A stretch of DNA of 64,000 nt from Paenibacillus plantarum (GTDB lineage Bacteria; Bacillota; Bacilli; Paenibacillales; NBRC-103111), in the NCBI RefSeq assembly GCF_013141695.1, contig NZ_WHNY01000035.1, positions 1 through 64,000 on the forward strand, written 5' to 3'. The notes beneath the pieces are model-generated. The model did no database searches and was not told the origin of the DNA. It was given only the letters and a program-made list of their open reading frames with translations. The translations under genes and the position numbers were made by a program. This document shows, one piece after another, positions 54,471 through 61,962 of this stretch; the stretch's first letter is position 1; each line of letters begins with the position of its first letter.

Positions 54471-55574
54471 TTAAAGTGAACTATATATTTCTCTCATTTT
54501 ATTTTTTATTATACTTGAATCATACCTTTTCACTTCATCTTTATTCTTCACACTCATGTCCTTACGCAACTTAGCGTCCTCTAAAAGCACTTGAATCGAT
54601 TCTGAAAATCCATTTATATCATCAGGACTTAAAAGGTATCCTCCAACACCATTTTTTATTAAATCTGTATTCCCTCTTATTTCAGATGCAATAACTGGTA
54701 AGCCTGCTGACATTGCTTCCATAACAGAAACAGGTAATCCTTCTTGATAAGAAGGGAATACAAATACGTCAGAAGCGATACAGATTTCCTTGATGTCGTT
54801 TCTAAAACCTAGAAATCTGACTTTCTCTTGAATTTCTAAGGAAACAGTAAGTTCCTTTAAGAAGCTCTCCAATACTCCTCTACCACAAATTAAAAGCACA
54901 AAATTTTGGTTTTCTAGTTTCACTATTGCCCTAATTAAGGTCTCAAGATTTTTCCGTTTAATAAGTTCACCTATTGAAAGTAATACAAATGTATCATCTG
55001 ATATCCCTAATTCCATACGCTTCATCTCGCGATTGAGTGCAGTATTATTAAAAGCATCCGTGTCCACACCAATTCCTGGAACGTAGTGTATTTGTCCAGC
55101 TTTAAATTCATTAGCTTTTTTGAAATCTTCCTTGTTAATTGTAATAAGATGATCTGTATACCTTGCCAACAATCTCTCTACAGGGTAATATATTGCCCAG
55201 TTGATAAAACGCGCCCCTTTATAAAAATGAAACCCATGAGCAGTATATATAACAGGACAATTTCCTACAGCCTTCGCTGCTAATCGTGCCAATACTCCCC
55301 CTATTGGGGAATGGCAGTGTATTGCATCAAATTTCTCAGATTTCATAATATGTTTAAGTTGGTAGTATGCTTTAGAATTTTTAAATGAAAATGGTGATCG
55401 CTCAATATCAAAATGATGCCTAATAATATCTAAAGTATCCAACCTCTCGTTTACATCATTAAAATTCGCAGCAGCATGGATCTCATATCCTAACGATTTC
55501 AGAACTTCTATATTCCCTTGTTCAAACAAATAAAACTGTCTGCTTACCGATGAAACAATAAGAATTTTCTTCAT
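54471..55574 (-). CDS. Glycosyltransferase, family 4 (EpsD/CapM-like)
   Basis: 367-residue GT4 enzyme with a full set of motifs: HCHSPIGGVLARLAAK in the acceptor domain, LLSIGELIKRKN at the donor-domain start, and EGLPVSVMEAMSAGLPVIAS, the canonical EX7E region. Being closest to the initiating transferase among these genes, it may add the second sugar. The 308-base gap upstream carries a decayed acetyltransferase gene. Confidence 0.9.
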   Translation of the reverse strand: MKKILIVSSVSRQFYLFEQGNIEVLKSLGYEIHAAANFNDVNERLDTLDIIRHHFDIERSPFSFKNSKAYYQLKHIMKSEKFDAIHCHSPIGGVLARLAAKAVGNCPVIYTAHGFHFYKGARFINWAIYYPVERLLARYTDHLITINKEDFKKANEFKAGQIHYVPGIGVDTDAFNNTALNREMKRMELGISDDTFVLLSIGELIKRKNLETLIRAIVKLENQNFVLLICGRGVLESFLKELTVSLEIQEKVRFLGFRNDIKEICIASDVFVFPSYQEGLPVSVMEAMSAGLPVIASEIRGNTDLIKNGVGGYLLSPDDINGFSESIQVLLEDAKLRKDMSVKNKDEVKRYDSSIIKNKMREIYSSL

Positions 55575-55611
55575 TTTTCCCCCTAACTAACTATTTACAT
55601 CAATTTTTGAT

Positions 55612-55815
55612 GAAACCCTGCTTGCTTTCAACTAACTCTATCATAAAAATAAATTCAGCCAAATTCACACTCATATACCAACTTTAATTTCCTTTATATT
55701 ATTGTGAAATGCTACATATTCTAATACTTTGAAAAAACCAGTGCCAATGCCTCTATTTGTCTCTGTGTGAATAATGCTATAAGTTTAATTACAGACACAA
55801 TACCATTTTCCCGGA
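55612..55815 (-). pseudogene. Decayed paralogue of the WecD-like acetyltransferase
   Basis: The minus strand here translates, with frameshifts and stops, into pieces resembling the C-terminal half of the intact gene at 55883-56620. RGIGTGFFKVLEYVAF-HNNIKEIKVG aligns with SGIGTELFKAVEEFSC-QRGIKEIKVG, and after a frame change IYFYDRVS-stop-KQ aligns with INFYHKVGCKQ. The DNA of the two stretches is also visibly alike. The N-terminal half is missing. It is a remnant of a duplicated or replaced acetyltransferase gene. Confidence 0.7.
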
Positions 55816-55882
55816 CCAAAAAAATTTACCTGCTAACTATTTAGACAATACGTACTTATTTCGTCTAAAACCCTAGACTAAA

Positions 55883-56620
55883 TCACATTCCATTATTCCA
55901 CAAGTGATATACTTGGTGACAACCAATTTGCTTACATCCTACCTTATGATAAAAGTTTATTGCTGCCATATTTCGAACCTGAGTACCAACTTTTATTTCT
56001 TTTATTCCGCGCTGGCATGAAAATTCTTCAACCGCCTTAAACAATTCTGTTCCTATCCCACTCTTAGAACTAACCTTAGAAACAGCAATAAGCTCTACCA
56101 CACAACTATTTTCAAAATACGAATGCAATAAAAATCCGTTTACTAGACCATTCTCATTCTTTGATATTGCAAAAAACTTCTCTGATTTACCAAAAGAATT
56201 TATTAACCATTGGAGATACACTTGATCACCGTTCCGGTTGGCCAACTCACTATCCTCAGTAAACTTTGAAAATTGAAAATCCGCCAGCTCGAGAATTTGA
56301 TCATTATGATCTAGAGCTTGATGTACTACAATATTCGATGATACTCTATCTGGCACTTCCAATGTCTTCACAAATTGTATATTCACATCTACTAGGTATG
56401 CTGAGGTATCACTTCCAATTAGTTGTGTATTCACTGGCTCAGAATTTCTATTCTCTATAGAAACAAATTGATATTCACTAAACCTATTTTTTAGTAATTT
56501 CCATTCGTTCATTGTAAGCGGCTTATGTAAGATGGCTTTTGCACTAGTAATTCCAAAGAAATCTGTATCCCAAGCTAAATCATAAAATGTTACTGCATTT
56601 CCCACTATTGGAACCCCCAC
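55883..56620 (-). CDS. WecD-like GNAT N-acetyltransferase for an amino-sugar nucleotide
   Basis: 245-residue acetyltransferase with an N-terminal domain containing WDTDFFG, a signature of WecD (dTDP-fucosamine acetyltransferase), and a C-terminal GNAT domain with VSKVSSKSGIGTELF (acetyl-CoA loop) and NFYHKVGCKQ. It lies directly after the initiating transferase and near the aminotransferase, so it probably N-acetylates the 4-amino sugar those enzymes make and use. In B. subtilis eps and Campylobacter pgl clusters this step is done by a hexapeptide enzyme (EpsM/PglD), so this is a non-homologous replacement or a different sugar. It starts three bases before the EpsL-like stop. Confidence 0.82.
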   Translation of the reverse strand: MGVPIVGNAVTFYDLAWDTDFFGITSAKAILHKPLTMNEWKLLKNRFSEYQFVSIENRNSEPVNTQLIGSDTSAYLVDVNIQFVKTLEVPDRVSSNIVVHQALDHNDQILELADFQFSKFTEDSELANRNGDQVYLQWLINSFGKSEKFFAISKNENGLVNGFLLHSYFENSCVVELIAVSKVSSKSGIGTELFKAVEEFSCQRGIKEIKVGTQVRNMAAINFYHKVGCKQIGCHQVYHLWNNGM

Positions 56621-56623
56621 TTC

Positions 56624-57253
56624 TTACAGGCCAATACCACTATTATCTACCTTTTTTGCACTATTCTCTGTTACAAAAACATCTTCACGTTTTATTACAG
56701 ATACCGCTGTTTTTAAGAAAATTTTAATATCAAGCCAAAAAGATATATGGTCTACATAATAAATATCATTTTGAATTCGCTCTTTCCAAGGAATCGTATT
56801 CCTATAATAAGCTTGATTGAAACCAGTAACACCTGGTCTGACTTCTAACTTTCGTTTTTCATTTCCCTCATATAGGGCTTCGTGTTCTGGCAAGTCAGGT
56901 CTTGGTCCAATGATACTCATATCGCCATTGATTATATTTAACAATTGTGGTGATTCATCCAAGCTCGACTTACGTATGAACTTCCCTATTTTAGTTAATC
57001 TAGGATCATTCTCAGCATTAAAGGTCGATCCATCAGCATTGCGTAGGTCAGCGGCATTCATTTTCATAGATCGCAATTTATACATCATAAATACCCTGCC
57101 ATTTTTACCAAGACGTGGGGCATTGTAATATATAGGTCCTTTATCTTCCAAATATATTATTGGCCCGACTATACACAAGATAATAATTAAAAACGGTAAC
57201 GTAAGTATTGCGAGCAAAATATCAATTATCCTTTTGAATACAATCCTATACAT
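56624..57253 (-). CDS. epsL: Initiating phosphoglycosyl transferase (EpsL/PglC type)
   Basis: 209-residue monotopic membrane enzyme. One hydrophobic re-entrant helix (residues 9-33) precedes the catalytic domain with SSLDESPQLLNII (the Asp-Glu catalytic pair), GPRPDLPEH and VRPGVTGFNQ. It transfers a phospho-sugar to undecaprenyl phosphate to start the repeat unit. The short form without extra N-terminal helices matches PglC/EpsL, which use UDP-diacetylbacillosamine. Five bases separate it from the aminotransferase gene. Confidence 0.92.
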   Translation of the reverse strand: MYRIVFKRIIDILLAILTLPFLIIILCIVGPIIYLEDKGPIYYNAPRLGKNGRVFMMYKLRSMKMNAADLRNADGSTFNAENDPRLTKIGKFIRKSSLDESPQLLNIINGDMSIIGPRPDLPEHEALYEGNEKRKLEVRPGVTGFNQAYYRNTIPWKERIQNDIYYVDHISFWLDIKIFLKTAVSVIKREDVFVTENSAKKVDNSGIGL

Positions 57254-57257
57254 CGTG

Positions 57258-58499
57258 TTACCTCACTTGAAATTCAATTAGCAAATTTTTAAAAGTAGTA
57301 GTCACATACTCTACATCATCATTACTTAATAATGTATGAAGTGGTAATGTAATTTCATTTTCATACATACTAAAGGCATTTGGATAATCTTTTATATCAA
57401 AGCCTAAATTCTGGTATGCTGTAAACATGGGTAATGGCTTATAATGAACATTGCAAACAATCCCAGCCTCGGCCATCCTAACAATAATCTCATTTCGATC
57501 AACTACTCCTATACCAGGTATCCTAGTTATATAAAGATGCCCAGAAGAGGAGAAATTTTCACTGTAATGAACTAAAGTTTGAACCCCCAATGGTAGAAGC
57601 GCACTATCATACATTTCAATAATTTCTTTTCGCTTACTCATTAAGTCATCATATCTATTTAACTGAATTAACCCAAACCCCGCCATAATGTCGGTCATAT
57701 TGCACTTATAAGCGGGATAAATAATATCATACTCCCAGGAGCCCTTTTGTGTTTTTGCCAGAGCATCTTTAGATTGTCCATGAAGACTATAAAGCATATA
57801 TTGCTTATATAACCATTCATCATCTAAACCAATTCTATCTCGCCAAACAACTGCACCACCTTCAGCTGTTGTCAGGTTTTTTACCGCGTGAAAAGAGAAA
57901 CAAGTAAAATCTGCAACTTTTCCGCATTTCATTCCATTTGCTTCAGCTCCAAAAGCATGTGCACCATCAGTCATAACTATTACTCTATCAAACAGCTTTT
58001 GAAGTTCATTATTTGCTTTAAATAGCTCTTTTTTGCTTTCTATTACTTTGTATATTGTTTCGTAATCGCACATTTTCCCTGCTAAATCAATAGGAATGAT
58101 CGCTTTCGTTTTTTCAGTAATTGCATCTGCTAGTTTGTCATAATCCATCTCAAAGGAATCCACTGCAGTATCTACCAAGACAATTTTGGCACCAACATGA
58201 TCAATAATTGAAGCAGTTGCAGTATAAGTGTACGCTGAAGTAATAACCTCGTCTCCAACACCAATCCCTAGAATACGTAGTGTAAGTTCCATTGCAGCTG
58301 TTGCTGAATTTAAACATACAGCTTTATTTGTACCAACATATTCTGCTATCTTCATCTCAAATAATTTAGTTCTTGGCCCAGTCGTAATCCAGCCAGACTT
58401 CATTACTTTTATTACTTCTTCGATTTCAGCATCCGTTATATCTGGAGGAGAGAAAGGTATATTTCTCATGTTAATATTAATCATATCAGTGTTTATCAT
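57258..58499 (-). CDS. epsN: DegT/DnrJ/EryC1/StrS-family sugar aminotransferase (EpsN/PglE-like)
   Basis: 413-residue PLP aminotransferase. MKSGWITTGPRTKLFE near the N-terminus, NSATAAMELTLR, and the PLP Lys in CFSFHAVKNLTTAEGG are characteristic. It probably aminates the 4-keto sugar nucleotide produced by the dehydratase encoded upstream (58559-60379). Length is slightly above the usual 370-390 because of an insertion around residue 145-165. Start at 58499 or the ATG codons four and eight codons downstream are possible. Confidence 0.9.
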   Translation of the reverse strand: MINTDMININMRNIPFSPPDITDAEIEEVIKVMKSGWITTGPRTKLFEMKIAEYVGTNKAVCLNSATAAMELTLRILGIGVGDEVITSAYTYTATASIIDHVGAKIVLVDTAVDSFEMDYDKLADAITEKTKAIIPIDLAGKMCDYETIYKVIESKKELFKANNELQKLFDRVIVMTDGAHAFGAEANGMKCGKVADFTCFSFHAVKNLTTAEGGAVVWRDRIGLDDEWLYKQYMLYSLHGQSKDALAKTQKGSWEYDIIYPAYKCNMTDIMAGFGLIQLNRYDDLMSKRKEIIEMYDSALLPLGVQTLVHYSENFSSSGHLYITRIPGIGVVDRNEIIVRMAEAGIVCNVHYKPLPMFTAYQNLGFDIKDYPNAFSMYENEITLPLHTLLSNDDVEYVTTTFKNLLIEFQVR

Positions 58500-58558
58500 A
58501 TTTTCCCCCTCATTAGCTAAACGTATTTCGTAATATCAAACTTACTAGCAATATCCCT

Positions 58559-60379
58559 CTAACCCACATTACTAAAACTCGGCACCAAATGCTTCACAGC
58601 CTCATAGACGGTTCCATGTTTATCAGCAATTACTTTTTCTAATCTTACAATCTTCAAAGCTAGATCACTTTGACTAATCTTCAAAGGACTTCCCACGAAG
58701 ATCCGATCGTGCGTGGTATTCCCAAGCCCTTCTTCACTTAAAAGCAGTTCTTCATATAGTTTCTCCCCAGGACGGATGCCAGAGAATTGAATCTCCATGT
58801 CGATTCCTGGTTCGAAGCCCGATAGACGAATGAGGTCGGTAGCTAGATCAACGATTTTGACCGGTTCACCCATATCTAGGACGAAGATTTCTCCGCCTTT
58901 CGCGAATGCGCCTGCTTGGATAACAAGCTGAACTGCTTCAGGAATGGTCATGAAATAGCGCACCATTTCTGGGTGCGTGACGGTGACAGGTCCGCCTAAG
59001 GCGATCTGTTCTTTGAAATGCGGGATCACACTACCGCGACTACCTAGTACATTGCCAAAGCGCACGGCCACAAATTTTGTTTGACTTACAAGGTCCATGC
59101 TTTGAATAATTTGTTCGGCAATCCGTTTGGTAGCTCCCATGATACTTGTTGGATTAACAGCCTTATCTGTAGAAATGAGAACGAATCTCTCAGCATTAAA
59201 TTGATGGGCACATTCTGCAACATTTCGGGTGCCGAATACGTTATTCTTAATAGCTTCTGCTGGATTGCGTTCCATGAGGGGAACGTGTTTATGAGCAGCT
59301 GCATGGAAAATAACCTTTGGCTGAAAAGCTTGAAAAACTTCCTTCATCCGTTCCAAATCCTGAACATCTGCGATCACTGGTTCTATGTGTAATGTTGGAA
59401 AAAGTCTATGTATTTCTTTCTCGATGACATAAATACTGTTCTCACCATGGCCTAACAGAATTAACTTTTTCGGATGAAAAGGTGCAATTTGTCTACACAA
59501 CTCGGAACCGATGGAGCCGCCGGCACCTGTGATTAGAACGACTTTACCTTGTACATAATTAGCAATGCCATCTAGATCAATGTTAATTGGGTCACGGCCA
59601 AGTAGATCTTCTACTTGCACATCGCGAATTGCATTTATTGTGACTTTGCCTTCAATCAAATCATTAATCCTAGGAATAATCTTCATTTTGGCTTTCGTAT
59701 GTTTGCATATCGTAATAATTTCGGATACTTCTAGCTTGGAAACTGATGGCATTGCAATAATAATTTCGTCAATAGCATTGGTTTCTACAATTCGAATAAT
59801 CTCAGTGCGGTCGCCTAAGACAGGGACCCCCATAATGATGTGCTTATACTTAGAAGGATCATCATCAACGAAAGCAACAGGGTATACGGGAGAATTTGAA
59901 TTATATTTCAATTCCTTCGCAATTAAGATCCCACAGTCTCCTGCCCCAATAATCAGAGCTTTCCGTTGGTTGGATTGTTTCTTATTATATTTATCTCTAA
60001 CTACTCTCCAAACAAATCGGCTTGCCCCAATAATGAGGATCATATTCTCCATAACTCGGACGTAGACAGCGAAGGGAACCTTGGGCTCATGTAACAAAAT
60101 CATAATGAAATAAGACAGTGTACAGGTAGCTACGACTGCTTTGAAAATTGATATGACTTCGCCTATACTCGCATATTCCCATACGCGTCTATACATTTTG
60201 AAGTAGACTAAACAAGCTGATCCAACAACCATGGATATCGCTGAGTATTCCATCCACTGTCTCATATAGGCAGCAGGAATATGCAATTCAAACCTTAACA
60301 AATAGGCAATCAAAACGCTTATCCATATCAGAACCATATCGAGCAAAACGAGTATTGTCTTTTTGCTGCCTAACTTCAC
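58559..60379 (-). CDS. epsC: Membrane-bound UDP-GlcNAc 4,6-dehydratase (EpsC/PglF/CapD type)
   Basis: 606-residue enzyme. Four N-terminal membrane helices (residues 8-120), a first Rossmann-like CoA-binding-type domain (ALIIGAGDCG), then the SDR domain with VLITGAGGSIGSELC and the STDKAVNPTSIMGATKR active site, in which Met replaces the usual SDR Tyr as in PglF and related large dehydratases. It makes UDP-4-keto-6-deoxy-GlcNAc for the aminotransferase. The DNA is less AT-rich than the central genes, fitting the conserved right end of the operon. Confidence 0.92.
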   Translation of the reverse strand: MKLGSKKTILVLLDMVLIWISVLIAYLLRFELHIPAAYMRQWMEYSAISMVVGSACLVYFKMYRRVWEYASIGEVISIFKAVVATCTLSYFIMILLHEPKVPFAVYVRVMENMILIIGASRFVWRVVRDKYNKKQSNQRKALIIGAGDCGILIAKELKYNSNSPVYPVAFVDDDPSKYKHIIMGVPVLGDRTEIIRIVETNAIDEIIIAMPSVSKLEVSEIITICKHTKAKMKIIPRINDLIEGKVTINAIRDVQVEDLLGRDPINIDLDGIANYVQGKVVLITGAGGSIGSELCRQIAPFHPKKLILLGHGENSIYVIEKEIHRLFPTLHIEPVIADVQDLERMKEVFQAFQPKVIFHAAAHKHVPLMERNPAEAIKNNVFGTRNVAECAHQFNAERFVLISTDKAVNPTSIMGATKRIAEQIIQSMDLVSQTKFVAVRFGNVLGSRGSVIPHFKEQIALGGPVTVTHPEMVRYFMTIPEAVQLVIQAGAFAKGGEIFVLDMGEPVKIVDLATDLIRLSGFEPGIDMEIQFSGIRPGEKLYEELLLSEEGLGNTTHDRIFVGSPLKISQSDLALKIVRLEKVIADKHGTVYEAVKHLVPSFSNVG

Positions 60380-60404
60380 GGAAATCCCTCACTCGTAAAT
60401 AATC

Positions 60405-61094
60405 TTATTGACTTTCTCCATAATAATAGTAATAGTAAGCATCCTTGTTTTTACGATCCACATTGTTCAGCACAACGCCAAGAATTCTTGCTCGCACATT
60501 ATCTAGGTTTTGCTTCGCTTTGAGTACAGCTTCTCTCTTCGTTCGATCCGAATTAACAACCAAGATTACGCCATCCGTACGAGAAGCAATGATCTGTGAA
60601 TCTGTTACAGCAATCGCAGGTGGAGCATCGATCAGTATGATATCATAGCGCTGTTTCAACTCATCGATCGTGCTTACCATCTTCTTAGAAGCAAGGATCT
60701 CGGATGGATTAGGTGGAATTGGCCCAGAAGTAATAATCTGTAAGTTAGGAATAAACGTGTCTTGAACTACTTCGCGAATGGTTAATTGATTCGTTAACAG
60801 GTTGGTAAGTCCCCATCGATTGGATACATGTAAGGTATGATGCATGGTTGGTTTTCTGAGATCACCATCGATGATCAATACTTTCTTATCTGTCTGCGCA
60901 TAGGCTACAGCTAAATTAATTAGTGTGGTTGATTTCCCTTCACCGGGACCAGCAGATGTTACCATGATGACCCTTAGCTCCTCATCGATAGATGAGAATT
61001 GGATGTTCGTACGAAGGGCTCTGTATGCTTCAGAAATAGGGGATTTGGGATTCTGATGCGTAATAATGGGCCTTTTATTGGTTGAGTTTGACAT
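60405..61094 (-). CDS. epsB: BY-type tyrosine kinase (EpsB/CapB/CpsD-like)
   Basis: 229-residue P-loop kinase. Walker A SAGPGEGKSTT, Walker A-prime VLIIDGDLRKPTMH and Walker B IILIDAPPA are present; the C-terminus carries a cluster of six tyrosines (AYYYYYYG), the autophosphorylation site. It works with the separate membrane activator encoded just upstream, with which it overlaps by 20 bases, to control polymer length and export. Confidence 0.95.
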   Translation of the reverse strand: MSNSTNKRPIITHQNPKSPISEAYRALRTNIQFSSIDEELRVIMVTSAGPGEGKSTTLINLAVAYAQTDKKVLIIDGDLRKPTMHHTLHVSNRWGLTNLLTNQLTIREVVQDTFIPNLQIITSGPIPPNPSEILASKKMVSTIDELKQRYDIILIDAPPAIAVTDSQIIASRTDGVILVVNSDRTKREAVLKAKQNLDNVRARILGVVLNNVDRKNKDAYYYYYYGESQ

Positions 61095-61833
61095 CCGATC
61101 GTCCTCCCACTACTTGTTCGTTAGTTTGTTTGCTATGATGATTTTGGAAATCTTCTGGTCTCATCTTGGTAATCATGGCTAGGGTTGGCAAGCCGAGGAA
61201 TTGTTCAACCTCTTCCTCTGTCGTCAATTGATCGTTCAAGTATTCCAATAGGAAGGCAATTCCTAGCGCAATCATTAATGACACTACGAAGGCAATAGCT
61301 ACATTTAACTTTTTATTCGGCTTCACAGGCACAGGATTTTCAATATCTTTGGCCTCATTCAGCAAGGAAATATTATCAACTTTCATAATCTTAGGGATTT
61401 CATCTTGGAATACGATCGACACGGCATTGGCAATACTCGCTGCTCGAGCGTACGAAGGATCCTGTACAATTAGTGTCATAACTTGTGTATTGTTAACTGA
61501 GCTCACTTTGACCGTATTCACGAGCTGCTCAGCAGTCATTTTCAAATGTGGGTATTCGGCAACGACTTTATCCATAATTCTTGGCGTACGAATAATTTCT
61601 TTATAAGTGTCGATGAGTCTGATATTTAAATTGACTGTGTTGATGTCAACTTGAGATAGACCTACTTGATCATTTGATTTATTGACAATTAACTTGGTTG
61701 AAGCCTGATAGATAGGTTGCATAAAGAAATAGCTGATAATCCCCGTTGCTACTGTTGCCAGAACCACAATTGAAAGTATCATCCACACCCTTTTCTTGAT
61801 AATCTTCAAGTAATCTTTTAAATCCAGTTCCAT
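61075..61833 (-). CDS. epsA: Wzz/YveK-type chain-length regulator and kinase activator (EpsA-like)
   Basis: 252-residue membrane protein with helices at about residues 17-37 and 175-197, an extracellular domain between them and a short cytoplasmic tail that in this family activates the partner kinase. The proline-containing segment before the second helix (NPVPVKPNKKLNVAI) is typical. GGAGGG lies six bases before the ATG. It is the first gene of the exopolysaccharide operon. Confidence 0.93.
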   Translation of the reverse strand: MELDLKDYLKIIKKRVWMILSIVVLATVATGIISYFFMQPIYQASTKLIVNKSNDQVGLSQVDINTVNLNIRLIDTYKEIIRTPRIMDKVVAEYPHLKMTAEQLVNTVKVSSVNNTQVMTLIVQDPSYARAASIANAVSIVFQDEIPKIMKVDNISLLNEAKDIENPVPVKPNKKLNVAIAFVVSLMIALGIAFLLEYLNDQLTTEEEVEQFLGLPTLAMITKMRPEDFQNHHSKQTNEQVVGGRSDVKLNQ

Positions 61834-61849
61834 GCCATTCCCTCCGTCT

Positions 61850-61863
61850 ACATGATGTCATGT
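61850..61863. promoter_or_regulatory. Inverted repeat in the leader of the exopolysaccharide operon
   Basis: ACATGA-TG-TCATGT, a 6-bp inverted repeat, lies 17 bases before the first operon gene. It could be an operator half-pair; a TATGAT -10-like element lies at about 61885-61890 on the minus strand. No regulator is identified. Confidence 0.3.
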
Positions 61864-61899
61864 CTCGCCTTGGCTGTTGGTCTCATCATATTTTTATTA

Positions 61900-61945
61900 G
61901 AAAAGATAAGGAATCCCCCTCTATCTGATAGAGATGAGGATTCCT
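61900..61945 (-). terminator. Terminator after the third SLH protein gene
   Basis: AGGAATCC (61909-61916) pairs with GGATTCCT (61938-61945), with an inner TCTATC/GATAGA stem. CTTATCTTTTCT follows on the minus strand. Confidence 0.8.
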
Positions 61946-61962
61946 CCTGAAATATACGGTTT

